Positions 47,993 through 59,028 of a DNA stretch of 64,000 bases are shown here, piece after piece (positions within the stretch are counted from its first letter, which is position 1; each line of letters opens with the position of its first letter). The stretch comes from Nocardia acididurans. Lineage in GTDB: Bacteria > Actinomycetota > Actinomycetes > Mycobacteriales > Mycobacteriaceae. The notes below the pieces were generated by a model. It saw only the letters and a list, made by a program, of their open reading frames with translations, searched no databases and was not told the DNA's origin. Location of the stretch: the NCBI RefSeq assembly GCF_016741815.1, contig NZ_JAERRJ010000001.1, forward strand, positions 496,001-560,000. The letters run 5' to 3'. A program made the position numbers and the translations under genes.

Positions 47993-49903
47993 TCAGGGCG
48001 GTCCGATGGTGATCACGCCGGTCGTGATGGTGACCGTGCCGTCCTTGGCGAGCGAGGAGCCCGCCGACGGCTGCTGCGAGATGATCCGGCCGACGTCACC
48101 GGTATTGAGGGTGCTCACCGTGTTCTGGCTGATCTGACCGTTCCAGCCGCGCTGCCGCAGCAGGGTGACGGCCTCGGCGGGGGTCTTGCCGCGCAGGTCC
48201 GGCATGGTGATCTCGTCGCCCTGGGAGATCTGCACGGTGACCGAGGAACCCTTGTCGACCATGGTGCCCGCGGCCGGGTCGGTGGCGATCACCGTGCCCT
48301 TGGGCTGCGCGTTCGGCACCTCCTGCTTGACGATCTGCAGGCCGGCGCTCTTGGTCAGGGTCTGTTCCGCGACATCGATGGACTGGCCCACCACGTACGG
48401 GACGGCGACCTGCTCCGGACCCTTGCCGAGGGTGATCTGGACCGAACTGCCCGAGTCGACGCGAGTGCCCTCGCGCGGGTCGGACCGGATGACCTTGCCC
48501 TTCTCGGCGGCGCTCGACCAGTCCTGCTGGATCTGCGGATCCAGCTGCAGGTTCACGTTGGTCAGGTTCTTCTCGGCCTCCTGCTGGGTGAGGCCGATCA
48601 GCTTGGGTATGGCGACCTGTTCCGGGCCGCGCGAGATCACCAGGGTGACGGTGCTGCCCTTGTCGATCCGGGAACCGCCCAGCGGTTGCGTGGAGATCAC
48701 ATTGCCGACCGCGATTTTGCTGTCCGGTTTCTGCTGGGTAGCCACGTGGAAGCCCAGGTCCGTGAGTTGCTGCTGGGCCTGCTGCTCGGACTTGCCCGCC
48801 AGATCGGGGATGGTGACCTGATCGGGGCGGGCGCCGGGGCCGACGAGCACCCACAGCAGTGCGGCGATCACGGCGACGGCCGCGGCGGCCGAGGCGGCGA
48901 TGAGGGCGGTGCGGCGGCCACCGCCGCCGGGGGGTTCGACGGCTTCCTGTTCGGTGGTGTCGTCGCGGCGTTCCATGGTGCGGTAGGAGCGCGGCGGCGG
49001 GAGTTCGTCGTCGAGGAAGCTGGTGCGGTCCTCGTCGGTCATGACCATGGGGGCGGTGGGCTTCTGCCCGCCGAGCACGCGGATCAGGTCGGCGCGCATC
49101 TCGGCGGCGGTCTGGTACCGGTTGGCGGGGTTCTTGCTCATGGCCTTGAGCACGACGGAGTCGAGTTCGCGCGGCACGCCCTGGTAGACGTGCGAGGGCA
49201 GCCGCGGATCCTCGCGGACGTGCTGGTAGGCGACGGCGACGGGCGAGTCGCCGGTGAAAGGCGGTTCGCCGGTGAGGATTTCGTAGAGCACGCAGCCGAC
49301 CGAGTACACGTCGGAGCGGGCGTCGACCTGTTCGCCGCGGGCCTGTTCGGGCGAAAGGTATTGGGCGGTACCGATGACGGCCGCCGTCTGGGTCATGGGG
49401 TTGGAGCTGTCGGCGATGGCGCGGGCGATGCCGAAGTCCATCACCTTCACCGCGCCGGCCCGGTTGATCATGATGTTGGCGGGCTTCATATCGCGGTGCA
49501 CGATGCCGTTGCGGTGCGAGAAGTCCAGCGCCGCACACACATCCGCGATGACCTCCATGGCGCGCCGCGGCGGCAGCGGACCCTTGCCGCGCACGATGTC
49601 GCGCAGGGTGTCGCCGTCCACGTACTCCATGACGATGTAGGGCAGCGGGCCGCCGTCGACCTCGGCCTCGCCGGTGTCGTACACCGCGACGATGGCCGGA
49701 TGGTTCAGCGCGGCCGCGTTCTGCGCCTCCCGCTTGAACCGCAGATAGAACGTGGGGTCACGGGCCAGGTCGGCGCGCAGCACCTTGATCGCCACATCGC
49801 GGCCGAGCCGCAGATCCCGGGCCTTGTGCACCTCGGACATGCCGCCGAACCCGATGATCTCGCCCAGCTCGTAGCGAGACGAGAGATTCTTCGGGGTCGT
49901 CAT
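47993..49903 (-). CDS. pknB: Serine/threonine protein kinase PknB
   Basis: A 636-residue receptor kinase. The ATP lysine is K40, the catalytic D138 lies in [11 protein letters not shown] is at 156-158 and the activation-loop threonines T171 and T173 ([12 protein letters not shown]) sit exactly as in M. tuberculosis PknB. One span is near 332-355. Four PASTA repeats follow, which bind muropeptides outside the cell. It phosphorylates cell-wall and division proteins. It is the last gene of the fhaA-pknB operon and overlaps pknA (ATGA). Confidence 0.97.
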   Translation of the reverse strand: MTTPKNLSSRYELGEIIGFGGMSEVHKARDLRLGRDVAIKVLRADLARDPTFYLRFKREAQNAAALNHPAIVAVYDTGEAEVDGGPLPYIVMEYVDGDTLRDIVRGKGPLPPRRAMEVIADVCAALDFSHRNGIVHRDMKPANIMINRAGAVKVMDFGIARAIADSSNPMTQTAAVIGTAQYLSPEQARGEQVDARSDVYSVGCVLYEILTGEPPFTGDSPVAVAYQHVREDPRLPSHVYQGVPRELDSVVLKAMSKNPANRYQTAAEMRADLIRVLGGQKPTAPMVMTDEDRTSFLDDELPPPRSYRTMERRDDTTEQEAVEPPGGGGRRTALIAASAAAAVAVIAALLWVLVGPGARPDQVTIPDLAGKSEQQAQQQLTDLGFHVATQQKPDSKIAVGNVISTQPLGGSRIDKGSTVTLVISRGPEQVAIPKLIGLTQQEAEKNLTNVNLQLDPQIQQDWSSAAEKGKVIRSDPREGTRVDSGSSVQITLGKGPEQVAVPYVVGQSIDVAEQTLTKSAGLQIVKQEVPNAQPKGTVIATDPAAGTMVDKGSSVTVQISQGDEITMPDLRGKTPAEAVTLLRQRGWNGQISQNTVSTLNTGDVGRIISQQPSAGSSLAKDGTVTITTGVITIGPP

Positions 49904-51492
49904 GATTGTCCTTGCTGGAGGTCAATGTCGTCCTGGGCGCTGGTGTCGGTGCGGATGCCTCCGACACCAGGGATCACTGGCAACGATGGTAGGTCCACAC
50001 CCGGCTGCGGTCTGCGCGCGGTGGTGGTCGGGGGTGCGGTGGTGGGTTCCTCGTCCTTGCTGGTCGTCGTCGTGGTGACCGGCGGTTTGGTGGTGGTCGT
50101 GACCGGCGGCTTGGTCGTGGTGGTGACCGGCGGGGGAGTGGTCGTCACCGGCGGTTCGTAGGTCGTCGGCGGCGGTTCGTAGGTGGTGACCGGGGGCGGT
50201 ACCGGTCGCTCCCGCGTGGTGGTCGGCGGCACCGTGGTGGTGGTCGGGGGCACGGTGGTGACCGGCGGCGCGACCACGGCGCTGGTGCGGGTGGGCGGCG
50301 TCGGTTCCGGCGGATCGCCGGACAGCAGGACGAAAGCGGCTGCGGCGCCGAGGATCAGCGCGCCGACGCCGAGTCCGGCGAGGGCCTTCTGACTATTGGT
50401 GAAACGTCCGGAATGTCCGTCGTCGACGGGGCGCGCGCCGGTACCCGGCGGCCGGGTGGCCGGTGGCTGCGGACCCGAGAGCAACGCGGTCGCCCCCGTG
50501 GCCGAAGCGGACTGCATGGGCTGCGGCGGCGTCGGATAGCGCGTGGTCGGCTGATCCGCCCGCTGCCCCGGAATGATCATGGTCGGTCCGGGCGGCAGGA
50601 TCCGGGTGGCGCCCGTCGGAAACGCGGGCGTGACCGGAATCCCGCCCGGCGGCGTCGGCCGCCGACCCGAGCGCACCGCGGCCACCGCGTCGGCGAACTC
50701 GCCACCGGTCGAATACCGCTGCTGCGGATCCTTGGCCATGGTGATCTCGATCAGCTCGCGCACATTCGGCGGCAGATCCGCGGGCAGCGGCGGCGGGGTC
50801 TCCCGCACATGCTTCATGGCGACCGTCAGCGCGCCCTCACCGGTGAACGGCCGCTGCCCGGCGAGCGCCTCGTAGCCGACCACACCGAGCGAGTACACAT
50901 CCGACGCCGCCGTGGCGTCCTCACCGGTGGCCTGCTCCGGCGCGATGTACTGGGCGGTGCCCATCACCATGCCGGTCTTGGTCACCGGGGACGCGTCCAC
51001 GGCCTTGGCGATGCCGAAGTCGGTGATCTTCACCTGACCGGTCGGCGTCACCAGGATGTTGCCCGGCTTCACATCCCGATGCACGACACCGGCCGCGTGC
51101 GCGATCTGCAGCGCGCGGGCGGTCTGCTCCAGCATGTCCAGACCCTGGGCCACCGACAGCCGGTTCATCCGATTGAGCACCGCGTTCAACGGTTCGCCCT
51201 GCACGAATTCCATGACCAGATAGGCGATCTCGCCGCCCGACGGGTCCATGGTCTCGCCGTAGTCGTAGATGCTCGCGATACCCGGATGATTCAACTGCGC
51301 GGTCGTGCGCGCCTCCGCGCGGAACCGGTGCCGGAAGGTGGGATCGGTGGAGAACTCCGCCTTGAGCACCTTCACCGCCACCCGGCGATCCAGCCGCGTG
51401 TCGAGAGCTTCCCAGACCTGGCCCATGCCACCGGTGGCGATCAGCCGCTGCAGCCGGTACCGGTCCGCGATCAACGCACCGTTGTTCAGCAT
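49900..51492 (-). CDS. pknA: Serine/threonine protein kinase PknA
   Basis: A 530-residue membrane kinase. K41 binds ATP, D140 is in [11 protein letters not shown] is at 158-160 and T171/T173 lie in the activation loop. A single span lies near 370-390 ([21 protein letters not shown]). The extracytoplasmic part is a Thr/Pro stalk with repeats such as PPVTTTTK and PPVTTYEPP rather than a folded sensor domain. It controls growth and cell shape with PknB. The stalk is longer than in M. tuberculosis. Coupled to pknB by ATGA. Confidence 0.96.
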   Translation of the reverse strand: MLNNGALIADRYRLQRLIATGGMGQVWEALDTRLDRRVAVKVLKAEFSTDPTFRHRFRAEARTTAQLNHPGIASIYDYGETMDPSGGEIAYLVMEFVQGEPLNAVLNRMNRLSVAQGLDMLEQTARALQIAHAAGVVHRDVKPGNILVTPTGQVKITDFGIAKAVDASPVTKTGMVMGTAQYIAPEQATGEDATAASDVYSLGVVGYEALAGQRPFTGEGALTVAMKHVRETPPPLPADLPPNVRELIEITMAKDPQQRYSTGGEFADAVAAVRSGRRPTPPGGIPVTPAFPTGATRILPPGPTMIIPGQRADQPTTRYPTPPQPMQSASATGATALLSGPQPPATRPPGTGARPVDDGHSGRFTNSQKALAGLGVGALILGAAAAFVLLSGDPPEPTPPTRTSAVVAPPVTTVPPTTTTVPPTTTRERPVPPPVTTYEPPPTTYEPPVTTTPPPVTTTTKPPVTTTTKPPVTTTTTSKDEEPTTAPPTTTARRPQPGVDLPSLPVIPGVGGIRTDTSAQDDIDLQQGQS

Positions 51493-51525
51493 TCCAGACC
51501 CTGTCTACCTTGCCCTGTCATTCGT

Positions 51526-53001
51526 TCAGCCCCCCTGCAATCCGGCGTCGAGCACCGCGCGGGCGACCGGTGCCGCCACCGATCCGCCGGTCGCGGCCAG
51601 TGCCCGGTCGCCGCCGTTCTCGACGATCACCGCGATCGCGATCTTCGGGTTCTGCGCCGGCGCGAAGGCGATGTACCAGGCGTGCGGCGGGGTGTTGCGA
51701 GGATCGCTGCCGTGTTCGGCGGTTCCGGTCTTGGAGGCGATCGTGTAGCCGCGGTTCTGCGAACCGCCCTGCGTGTTCTTCTCCGATTCGATCATCATGG
51801 CGGTCACCTGGGAGGCCACCTGAGCGGACACCGCCTGGCCGACCGACATCGCGTTGATGTTCTTGAGGGTGGTCAGGTCGGGGGCCTGCAGCTGATCCAC
51901 CAGATGCGGTTGCATCCGCACGCCCCCGTTGGCGATGGTCGCCGCGATGACCGCGTTGTCGAGCGGTGTGAGCGCGACATCCCGCTGCCCGATGCTGGAC
52001 TGGCCCAGCGCCGCCCCGTCCGCGATGGTGCCGACCGAGCTGTCCGCCCACGGGATCGGGATGCTGGGATGCTCGCCGATACCGAACGCCGCCGCCTCGT
52101 CCTTGAGTTTGGCGGCCCCCACCTTGATACCGAGCTCCACGAAGGCCGTGTTACACGAGTACTTGAAGGCCTCGGTGAGCGACACCGTGGAACCGTCGCC
52201 CGGTCCGCAGTGGTTGCCGTTGTAGTTCTCGAGTGTGGTCGTGGTGTCCGGCAACGTGATTCGCGAGGCCGCGGTGAACTGATCGTCCGGTTTGGCGATC
52301 CCGTTGGCCAGCGCGGCCGCCGTGGTCACCACCTTGAACGTGGACCCCGGCGGATAGGTCTGCGACACAGCGCGATTCAGCATCGGCTGATCCGGATCCT
52401 GATCCAGCGCCTTGCGCGCCTCGGCCGCCTGCGCGCCGTCGTGCACCGACAGCTGGTTCGGATCGTAGGACGGCGTCGACACCATGGTGAGGATGCGCCC
52501 GGTGCTCGGTTCGATGGCCACCACCGAACCGGTGTACCCCTTCGCGGTCAGCTGGTCGTAGGCGACCTTCTGCATGGCCGGGTTCAGCGTGGTGATCACA
52601 TTGCCGCCGCGCGGATCCCGGCCCGAGATCATGTCCACCAGCCGGCGGCCGAACAGCTGATTGTCGGAGCCGTTGAGCACCGAGTCCTCCGCGTTCTCGA
52701 TGCCGCCGCTGCCGTTGGTCAGCGTGTAGAAACCGGTCACGGGCGCGTACGCCTGCGGGTCGGTCGGGTAGATGCGCAGGTACTTGTACCGGTCGTCGGT
52801 GGCGATGGAGCTCGCGAGAACCGTTCCGCCCGCCGAGATCTGGCCGCGCTGCCGGGCGTACTCGTCGAGCAGCACGCGGCGGTTGCGGGTGTCGGTGCGC
52901 AGGCTGTCGGCCTTCCAGACCTGCACGTAGGTGGCATTGGCGAGCAGCGCCACGATCATCACCATGACCGCGAGCGCGACCCGGCGCAGGGGTGTGTTCA
53001 C
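51526..53001 (-). CDS. pbpA: Penicillin-binding protein PbpA (transpeptidase)
   Basis: A 491-residue class B penicillin-binding protein with an N-terminal anchor ([21 protein letters not shown]). The penicilloyl serine is in S220-T-F-K223, then S282-C-N284 and K424-T-G426. It crosslinks peptidoglycan and pairs with RodA. GTG 53001 overlaps the rodA stop (GTGA). Length and domain order match M. tuberculosis PbpA. Confidence 0.96.
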   Translation of the reverse strand: MNTPLRRVALAVMVMIVALLANATYVQVWKADSLRTDTRNRRVLLDEYARQRGQISAGGTVLASSIATDDRYKYLRIYPTDPQAYAPVTGFYTLTNGSGGIENAEDSVLNGSDNQLFGRRLVDMISGRDPRGGNVITTLNPAMQKVAYDQLTAKGYTGSVVAIEPSTGRILTMVSTPSYDPNQLSVHDGAQAAEARKALDQDPDQPMLNRAVSQTYPPGSTFKVVTTAAALANGIAKPDDQFTAASRITLPDTTTTLENYNGNHCGPGDGSTVSLTEAFKYSCNTAFVELGIKVGAAKLKDEAAAFGIGEHPSIPIPWADSSVGTIADGAALGQSSIGQRDVALTPLDNAVIAATIANGGVRMQPHLVDQLQAPDLTTLKNINAMSVGQAVSAQVASQVTAMMIESEKNTQGGSQNRGYTIASKTGTAEHGSDPRNTPPHAWYIAFAPAQNPKIAIAVIVENGGDRALAATGGSVAAPVARAVLDAGLQGG

Positions 53002-54467
53002 GCGGCACCCCCCTTCGGCCGCCGCACGAGCTCGGTGGGCGCGTCAGCGATCGGTTCGGGGGCCCGCTTGCGCACCGGGGCGGGCGCGCGGGCCGCGTCG
53101 GACACCTTGATCAGCAGCGCCAGCAGCGCGTAGTTGGCCAGCAGCGAGGAACCGCCGTAGGAGACGAACGGCGTGGTCAGACCGGTCAGCGGAATCAGTT
53201 TGGTGACACCGCCGACCACCACGAACACCTGGATCGCGATGGTGAACGCCAGGCCCGCCGCGAGCAGCTTGCCGAAGCTGTCGCGCACGGCCAGCGCGGT
53301 GCGCAGACCGCGGATCACGAAGATGCAGAACAGCATCAGCACCGCGGCCAGGCCGATGAGGCCCAGTTCCTCGCCGATGGTGGTGATGATGAAGTCGGTC
53401 TTGGCGAACGGCACCTCGGTGGGCCGGCCACTGCCGAGCCCGGTGCCGGCCAGGCCGCCGGTGGCGAGCCCGAACAGCGACTGCGAGATCTGGTAGCCGG
53501 TGTTCGAGTAGTCCTCGAAGGGGTGCAGCCAGGTGTTCACGCGCACCCGCACATGCCCGAAAGCGTTGTAGGCGATCACGAATCCGATGGCCAGCAGGCC
53601 GCCGCCGATGACCAGCCAGCCCACCCGCTCGGTGGCGATGTAGAGCATCACCAGCACGGTCGCGAAGATGAGCAGCGAGGTGCCGAGGTCCTTCTCCAGC
53701 ACGAGCACGCCCAGGCAGACCACCCAGACCACCAGGATGGGCCCGAGGTCGCGGGCGCGCGGCAGGTCCATGCCGAAGACGTGCTTGCCCGCGGCCATGA
53801 ACAGGTCGCGCTTGGCGACGAGTACGCCCGCGAAAAATATGATCAGCAGGATCTTCGCGAACTCACCGGGCTGAACGCTGAAGCCGGGCAACCGGATCCA
53901 GATCTTCGCGCCGTTCACCTCGGAGAAGCGGGACGGCAGCAGCGCGGGGATGGCGAGCGCGACCAGGCCGACCAGGCCGAGGGTGTAGGCGTAGCGGGCC
54001 AGGGTGCGGTAGTCGCGCAGCACGATCAACAGGCCCATGAACACCACCATCCCCAGCCCCGTCCACAGCACCTGCTGGTTGGCGTCGGGGGAGGGGATGG
54101 CCTTGGAGGCGAATTCGGCGTCCTGTGCCTCGGCTAGATCGAGGCGGTGGATGAGCACCAGGCCGAGTCCGTTGAGCAGGGCCACGATCGGTAGTAGCAA
54201 GGGGTCGGCGAAGGGCGCGAACCGGCGCACCGCGAGGTGCGCGACGCCGAACAGGGCCAGGTAGGACAGGCCGAGTTTGGCGATGTCGAGGGTGATCGAC
54301 TGTTCCTGGGAGGCCTCCACCAGGATCAGCGACACCGTGGTGATGACGGCCGCCAGCGCCAGCAGCATGAGTTCCACGTTCCGCCGCGTGGTCGGCGGCG
54401 GCGCGGGCGCGAATCCGCCCGGCGGACTGGGAAAGGACCCAGCGGACGGTGGGGCCGGAGCGGACAT
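52998..54467 (-). CDS. rodA: SEDS peptidoglycan glycosyltransferase RodA
   Basis: A 489-residue SEDS polymerase with about 12 spans after a Pro-rich start. The family segments [31 protein letters not shown] and [15 protein letters not shown] are present. It polymerises lipid II for elongation with PbpA. ATG 54467 shares its A with the pstP stop codon (TGATG), and its end overlaps pbpA. Confidence 0.96.
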   Translation of the reverse strand: MSAPAPPSAGSFPSPPGGFAPAPPPTTRRNVELMLLALAAVITTVSLILVEASQEQSITLDIAKLGLSYLALFGVAHLAVRRFAPFADPLLLPIVALLNGLGLVLIHRLDLAEAQDAEFASKAIPSPDANQQVLWTGLGMVVFMGLLIVLRDYRTLARYAYTLGLVGLVALAIPALLPSRFSEVNGAKIWIRLPGFSVQPGEFAKILLIIFFAGVLVAKRDLFMAAGKHVFGMDLPRARDLGPILVVWVVCLGVLVLEKDLGTSLLIFATVLVMLYIATERVGWLVIGGGLLAIGFVIAYNAFGHVRVRVNTWLHPFEDYSNTGYQISQSLFGLATGGLAGTGLGSGRPTEVPFAKTDFIITTIGEELGLIGLAAVLMLFCIFVIRGLRTALAVRDSFGKLLAAGLAFTIAIQVFVVVGGVTKLIPLTGLTTPFVSYGGSSLLANYALLALLIKVSDAARAPAPVRKRAPEPIADAPTELVRRPKGGAA

Positions 54468-55951
54468 CAGTCCGCGACCCTGCAGCTCGGCTCAGCCTTG
54501 GGAGCCGTGGTGGTGGTGACCGGTGCGGTCGTGGTCGGCTCGGGCTGGCGTGGTTCGAGGGTGTTGTTCTCGCCGCTGGTGGGCGGTACCCCGGTGGTGG
54601 TCGGCGGCGCCGGAGTGGTGGTGGCGGCGCCGGACTGGGTGGGGTCGCCGGGCGGCGGTGTGGTGACCGGCGGGGAGACCGGCTTCTCGCACGGCGGCAG
54701 CAGGCCCTTGTCTCCGGAGAGGTTCTGCATCTGCTTGACGGCCTCGTCCCGGTTGACGCCGGGGAGTCCCTTCTGCACGGAATCCTGGACGGTCGACTTG
54801 AGATCGGGGAGGGTCAGCTCCCGGCATCCGGGCGGGAAAGCCGCACCGGGATCGGCCAATTGGATCTCACCGCTGCGCGTGGCGCAGGCAATCTGATCGA
54901 CATCCCGGATCGTGAAGCCGAGCACCGATCCGGGCAGACCCCGCAGGATCACCACCCGCCCGTTCTCGGCTCCCACGTAGTAGTTGCTGCGAACCATGTT
55001 GTAGCCGATGGCGAGTCCCGCGCCGACCGCTATCACCAGCGCCATGGACAGCGCGATCCAGCGGAATTTGTGACCCTTCTTCGGCGGTTCCGGCTCCGGC
55101 GCGGACACCGCTCTGCGCGGAGTCGCCCGCGGCGGCCGCAGCGCGGCGGCGCGTCCGGCGGCCGTGTTCGGCGCGGGAGTGTCCTCGTCCTGACCCGACG
55201 CCGCACCCGCCACGATGGGATGCGACTGGCCGTAGTCCAGATCGATCACATCCGCGACGACGACCGTCACGTTGTCGGGACCGCCACTGCGCAAAGCCAA
55301 TTCGATGAGCCGGTCCGCCGACTCGTCGGTGGTGCCCTCGCGCATGGTGTTGGCGATGGTCTCGTCACTCACCACATCGGACAGACCGTCCGAGCACAGT
55401 AGGTAGCGATCCCCGGCCCGAGCCTCGCGCACCACCAGGGTGGGCTCGATCTCGTTGCCGGTGAGCGCCCGCATGATCAGCGACCGCTGCGGATGGGTGT
55501 GCGCCTGCTCCGGCGTGATCCGGCCCTCGTCCACCAGCGACTGCACGAAGGTGTCGTCCCGGGTGATCTGGGTCAGCTCACCCCCGCGCAGCATGTAGGC
55601 GCGGGAGTCGCCGATATGCGCCAGGCCGAGTTTGGAACCCGCGAACAGGATGGCGGTGAGCGTGGTGCCCATGCCGTCGAGTTCGGGTTCCTCCTCGACC
55701 TGATCGGCGATGGAGGCATTGCCTTCGCGCACCGCGCGATCCAGTTTGCCGAGCAGGTCGGGACCGGGCTCGTCGTCGTCGAGATGCGCCAGCGCGGCGA
55801 TCATCAACTGGGAGGCGACTTCACCGGCGGCGTGGCCGCCCATGCCGTCCGCGAGCGCGAGCAAGCGCGCACCCGCGTAGACGGAATCCTCGTTGTTGGC
55901 TCGTACGAGACCGCGGTCGCTGCGCGCTGCGTAGCGGAGAACAAGTGTCAC
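54467..55951 (-). CDS. pstP: Serine/threonine protein phosphatase PstP
   Basis: A 494-residue PP2C phosphatase. Metal-binding D35-G-M-G-G and the motifs [17 protein letters not shown] and [10 protein letters not shown] are in residues 1-235. One span is near 297-322. The extracytoplasmic tail ends in Thr/Pro-rich sequence. It reverses PknA/PknB phosphorylation of CwlM, FhaB, PbpA and the kinases. GTG 55951 overlaps the fhaB stop. Confidence 0.96.
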   Translation of the reverse strand: MTLVLRYAARSDRGLVRANNEDSVYAGARLLALADGMGGHAAGEVASQLMIAALAHLDDDEPGPDLLGKLDRAVREGNASIADQVEEEPELDGMGTTLTAILFAGSKLGLAHIGDSRAYMLRGGELTQITRDDTFVQSLVDEGRITPEQAHTHPQRSLIMRALTGNEIEPTLVVREARAGDRYLLCSDGLSDVVSDETIANTMREGTTDESADRLIELALRSGGPDNVTVVVADVIDLDYGQSHPIVAGAASGQDEDTPAPNTAAGRAAALRPPRATPRRAVSAPEPEPPKKGHKFRWIALSMALVIAVGAGLAIGYNMVRSNYYVGAENGRVVILRGLPGSVLGFTIRDVDQIACATRSGEIQLADPGAAFPPGCRELTLPDLKSTVQDSVQKGLPGVNRDEAVKQMQNLSGDKGLLPPCEKPVSPPVTTPPPGDPTQSGAATTTPAPPTTTGVPPTSGENNTLEPRQPEPTTTAPVTTTTAPKAEPSCRVAD

Positions 55952-56415
55952 GATCGCAGCTCGATCACTGTCTTGCCGACACGGACAGGGGTGCCGAGCG
56001 GAACCCGCACCGGCGTGGTGACCTTCGATCGGTCGAGGTAGGTCCCGTTCGTGGACCCGAGATCCTCGACGTACCAGTCCTCACCCCGCTGCGACAGGCG
56101 CGCATGCCGGGTGGAGGCGTAGTCGTCGGTGAGGACCAGCGTGGAATCGTCCGCGCGCCCGATCAGCACCGGCTGCGAGCCGAGTGAGATGCGGGTGCCG
56201 GCGAGTGAACCCTGAGTCACCACGAGATATTTGGCGCCCTTCTGGCCCCGGCGAAATGATGGGAGCACCGCGGAACCGCCTGCGGCCCGCGGCGCGACCC
56301 GGAGGCCGGATGCCGCGTAGATATCGCTGCGCAAGGTCCGGAGCACGGCCCACACGAAAAGCCACAACAGCAGCAGGAACCCCGCGCGCGTCAATTGCAG
56401 GATCAATCCCTGCAC
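55948..56415 (-). CDS. fhaB: FHA-domain protein FhaB (FipA)
   Basis: A 155-residue protein. The N-terminal span (QGLILQLTRAGFLLLLWLFVWAVLR) is followed by an FHA domain ([35 protein letters not shown]). It binds phosphothreonine partners and joins PknA signalling to division. GTG 56415 is preceded by AGGAGG at 9 bases and matches the mycobacterial start; a longer frame to 56529 is not supported. Confidence 0.95.
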   Translation of the reverse strand: MQGLILQLTRAGFLLLLWLFVWAVLRTLRSDIYAASGLRVAPRAAGGSAVLPSFRRGQKGAKYLVVTQGSLAGTRISLGSQPVLIGRADDSTLVLTDDYASTRHARLSQRGEDWYVEDLGSTNGTYLDRSKVTTPVRVPLGTPVRVGKTVIELRS

Positions 56416-56609
56416 GGTGCTCCACCTCCTGTTTCGACCGTGTCGTAGGTACGGATCGTCGACCCCCAACCGGTGAGTGCTGTTGGTCAGCGCGACCCCG
56501 GCTGCCGCCGAATTTGTTGGCAGCATCATAGGGCCGTAGACCGGTTGCGATCACGATACGACCGGGAAAATCCGTGCCATATCGTGACCTGCAACGCGAG
56601 CTTACGGGA

Positions 56610-58007
56610 TCAGACGATGCGGATCAGGATCTCGGAATGCCCGGCGCGGATGACATCCCCGTCGGCGAGCTGCCAGTCCTGTACGGGCGAGCCGTTGACC
56701 AGCGTTCCATTGGTCGAACCGAGGTCCGACAGCATGGCCGTCTGGCCGTCCCAGCGCACCTCGATGTGCCGCCGCGAGACCCCGGTGTCGGGCAGCCGGA
56801 AGTGTGCGTCCTGGCCGCGGCCGATGATGTTGGAACCCTCACGCAACTGGTAGGTGCGGCCCGAGCCGTCGTCCAGCTGCAGCGTCGCCGAATAGCTCGA
56901 GGCGCCGCGCGCGGGCTGGCCGTAGCCGCCCTGCTGCCCGTAGCCCTGCTGATCGTCGCCGTAGCCGGCCTGATCGCCGTAGCCCTGGTCGTAGCCCGGC
57001 TGCTGGCCATAGCCCTGGTCGTAACCCTGCTGCTGGCCGTACCCCTGCTGGCCGTACGCGCCGCCCTGCTGGCCGTAGCCCTGGTCGTAGCCGGGCTGCT
57101 GGCCGTAGCCGCCGCCCTGCTGGCCGTAGCCCTGGTCGTAACCCTGCTGCTGACCGTAGCCCTGGTCGGCGTAGGCCTGATCGGAGTAGCCGCCCTGCTG
57201 GCCGTACGCCTGGTCGTAGCCCGGCTGCTGGCCGTACGCCTGATCGGAGTAGCCGCCCTGCTGGCCGTACCCCTGGTCGTAGCCCGGCTGCTGCCCGTAC
57301 CCGGCGCCACCGCCCTGCTGCTGGTAGTCGTAGCCGTTCTGATAGTCGCCGTAGCCCTGCTCGGACTGGCCGTAGCCGCCCTGATCGGGGTACTGGCCAC
57401 CACCACCCTGGCCGTACCCCTGGTCGTAGCCCTGCTGACCACGTCCGGCAGGCGGGGGCGCGTACCCGCGGTTCCGCGGATCGGACTCCGCGGGCTCACG
57501 GCTTGGGTCGTAGCCTGAGTTCTGCGTCATGGGGCCAGCTCCTGGTTGCGGGTTGGGTCGTTGTGGGCGTTCAGGTCCCGGCGCGGGACCCGCCCGTCGG
57601 GCAGCACCGGAGGTTCCGGCGTCCGGGTCCACCCGGCCGGCCGTCCTGAACTGTCCGGTGTGCAGCGTAGGGGATGCCTCGAATTCGACGTGCACTTCGC
57701 CGTAGGTCTGCCATCCTTGCTCGCGGATGTAGTCCTGTAAGTGTTTGGCGAAAGCTCGCACCATGAGGTCGTGGTCCGCCTGTCCCTCACCCTGCACGAG
57801 CTGGCCGAGATCCGACTCGTTGATGGTGATGACATAGCTGTTGGGAGCCAGCAGATGGCCGCCGTCCAACTCCTGGAGATTGTCGGTGGCCTCGCGCTGC
57901 AGCGCGGCCTCGACCTCCTGGGGGACGACGCTGCCGCCGAAGACGCGGGCGAAAACATCACCGACAGCACCTTGGAGCCGGCGTTCGAATCGAGAAACGA
58001 TCCCCAT
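56610..58007 (-). CDS. fhaA: FHA-domain protein FhaA with Gln/Gly/Tyr-rich linker
   Basis: A 465-residue protein. DUF3662 (FhaA N-terminal domain) covers residues 1 to about 125. A linker of Gly/Gln/Tyr/Asp runs from about 187 to 366, built from GYGQQ, GYDQ and [10 protein letters not shown] units. The FHA domain ([37 protein letters not shown]) is at 373-465. In mycobacteria FhaA binds the phosphorylated MurJ pseudokinase. ATG 58007 is preceded by GAGGAGGGG. It is the first gene of the kinase operon. Confidence 0.95.
   Translation of the reverse strand: MGIVSRFERRLQGAVGDVFARVFGGSVVPQEVEAALQREATDNLQELDGGHLLAPNSYVITINESDLGQLVQGEGQADHDLMVRAFAKHLQDYIREQGWQTYGEVHVEFEASPTLHTGQFRTAGRVDPDAGTSGAARRAGPAPGPERPQRPNPQPGAGPMTQNSGYDPSREPAESDPRNRGYAPPPAGRGQQGYDQGYGQGGGGQYPDQGGYGQSEQGYGDYQNGYDYQQQGGGAGYGQQPGYDQGYGQQGGYSDQAYGQQPGYDQAYGQQGGYSDQAYADQGYGQQQGYDQGYGQQGGGYGQQPGYDQGYGQQGGAYGQQGYGQQQGYDQGYGQQPGYDQGYGDQAGYGDDQQGYGQQGGYGQPARGASSYSATLQLDDGSGRTYQLREGSNIIGRGQDAHFRLPDTGVSRRHIEVRWDGQTAMLSDLGSTNGTLVNGSPVQDWQLADGDVIRAGHSEILIRIV
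56930..57440. repeat. Imperfect repeats encoding the FhaA low-complexity linker
   Basis: Repeated units of roughly 12 to 27 bp such as CTGGTCGTAGCC(C/A)GGCTG and CTGCTGGCCGTA alternate through this block. Divergence among copies suggests slipped-strand or unequal recombination growth, so length may vary among strains. Confidence 0.85.
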
Positions 58008-58102
58008 TCGCCCCTCCTCTCGTGTCGTGGTGTTGACGCCGTGGCGCGTTCCGGAACAGCGGCACGCGTCAGGGCGTGTCTGCGTAGGGACACGGTGATT
58101 GC

Positions 58103-58131
58103 ATGATATCCACGAACGTCCACACCTGTAA
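58103..58131 (-). promoter_or_regulatory. Candidate promoter of the fhaA-pknB operon
   Basis: On the minus strand TTACAG (58131-58126) and TATCAT (58108-58103) are 17 bases apart, giving a leader of about 90 bases before fhaA. The -35 match is poor, the -10 good. Confidence 0.4.
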
Positions 58132-58252
58132 CTCTTGACGACGAGCCTGGGTTCCCGAGGTGTGCTCGACCGCGCCGACCTGCGCCCACCCTCGATAACC
58201 AGGCGATTTCTTTTTGGCGCATACCCCGTGATACGTTCTTTCACGTCGCTCA

Positions 58253-58338
58253 GGGCGAGTGGCGGAATGGCAGACGCGCTGGCTTCAGGTGCCAGTGTCC
58301 GTAAGGACGTGGGGGTTCAAGTCCCCCCTCGCCCACCA
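58253..58338 (+). tRNA. leuT: tRNA-Leu (anticodon CAG)
   Basis: An 86-nt class II tRNA with a long variable arm (TGTCCGTAAGGACGT). The acceptor GGGCGAG pairs with CTCGCCC, the anticodon stem is CTGGC/GCCAG with loop TTCAGGT (CAG), and the 3' CCA is encoded. It stands at the leuT position after fhaA. Confidence 0.97.
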
Positions 58339-58340
58339 AG

Positions 58341-58382
58341 ACGAAGGCCCCATCCAATCGGATGGGGCCTTCGTCGTTTTCC
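58341..58382 (+). terminator. Terminator of tRNA-Leu
   Basis: A 15-bp perfect stem (ACGAAGGCCCCATCC and its complement) with an AATC loop, then CGTTTTCCC, directly after the tRNA. Confidence 0.88.
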
Positions 58383-59028
58383 CGAAGTCGTTGCGGGGCA
58401 GCGTGTCCGGTCCACTCAGCGGGACACCGCCGCGCCGATGGAAACGCAGGTCGCGGCGCATTGTGACGAAGATCGCACCGGGGGTGGCGAACCCTTCGGC
58501 CGGGGCGTTGCCGGGTGTCCCGGAAGTGGTCTTCCGGGCTTGAAATTCGATTGCCGGAAGGTATCGCATCGGGTATGCGCCCGATTTTCATCGAGTTATG
58601 CCTGATGTCCGTTTAGTCAAAACTAAGGTAAACAAACTTCGAGTTTGTTTCAGAATGGGCGACCGCCGGGCTATGGCTGCGACCAGGGGCGAAACACCAG
58701 GTTAACGGGGGTTGAACCGTCGATTCCCGGTGGTCGCGCGAGTTTTCGGCAAACCTCTCGACCGGGCCGGCGGAGCATCGCGCGCGAGGGGTCGAAACGG
58801 GGTCGAAATCGGTACCACGTGGAAGGTTTCGACCGCCTCCGCAGACCGCCCGCAAAGGGGAAGCTGGAAAATAGCGATCTTGGCGGGTTGCCTTCTGGGA
58901 ACGGACATTTCGCCTGGTCGACTTATACGCCCGCGGGGCAAGTCGGAGGTTGCGTAGCCATAACGATTGTGTAGAGTCATCGGCAACGCTGGCCGCAGCT
59001 GAGCAGGACTCGCTGCGGCCAGTGGAAA
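58383..59028. other. Gene-free stretch with an operator-like palindrome
   Basis: About 650 bp of lower GC content with no supported gene; the open frames have no family features. It contains TTAGT-caaa-ACTAA (58615-58628) and, 2 bp further on, AAACAAACT-tcg-AGTTTGTTT (58630-58650), an unusually AT-rich perfect inverted repeat. An 11-bp stem (58989-58999 with 59012-59022) precedes the stop of the SpoIIM-like gene and may be its terminator. Confidence 0.6.
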
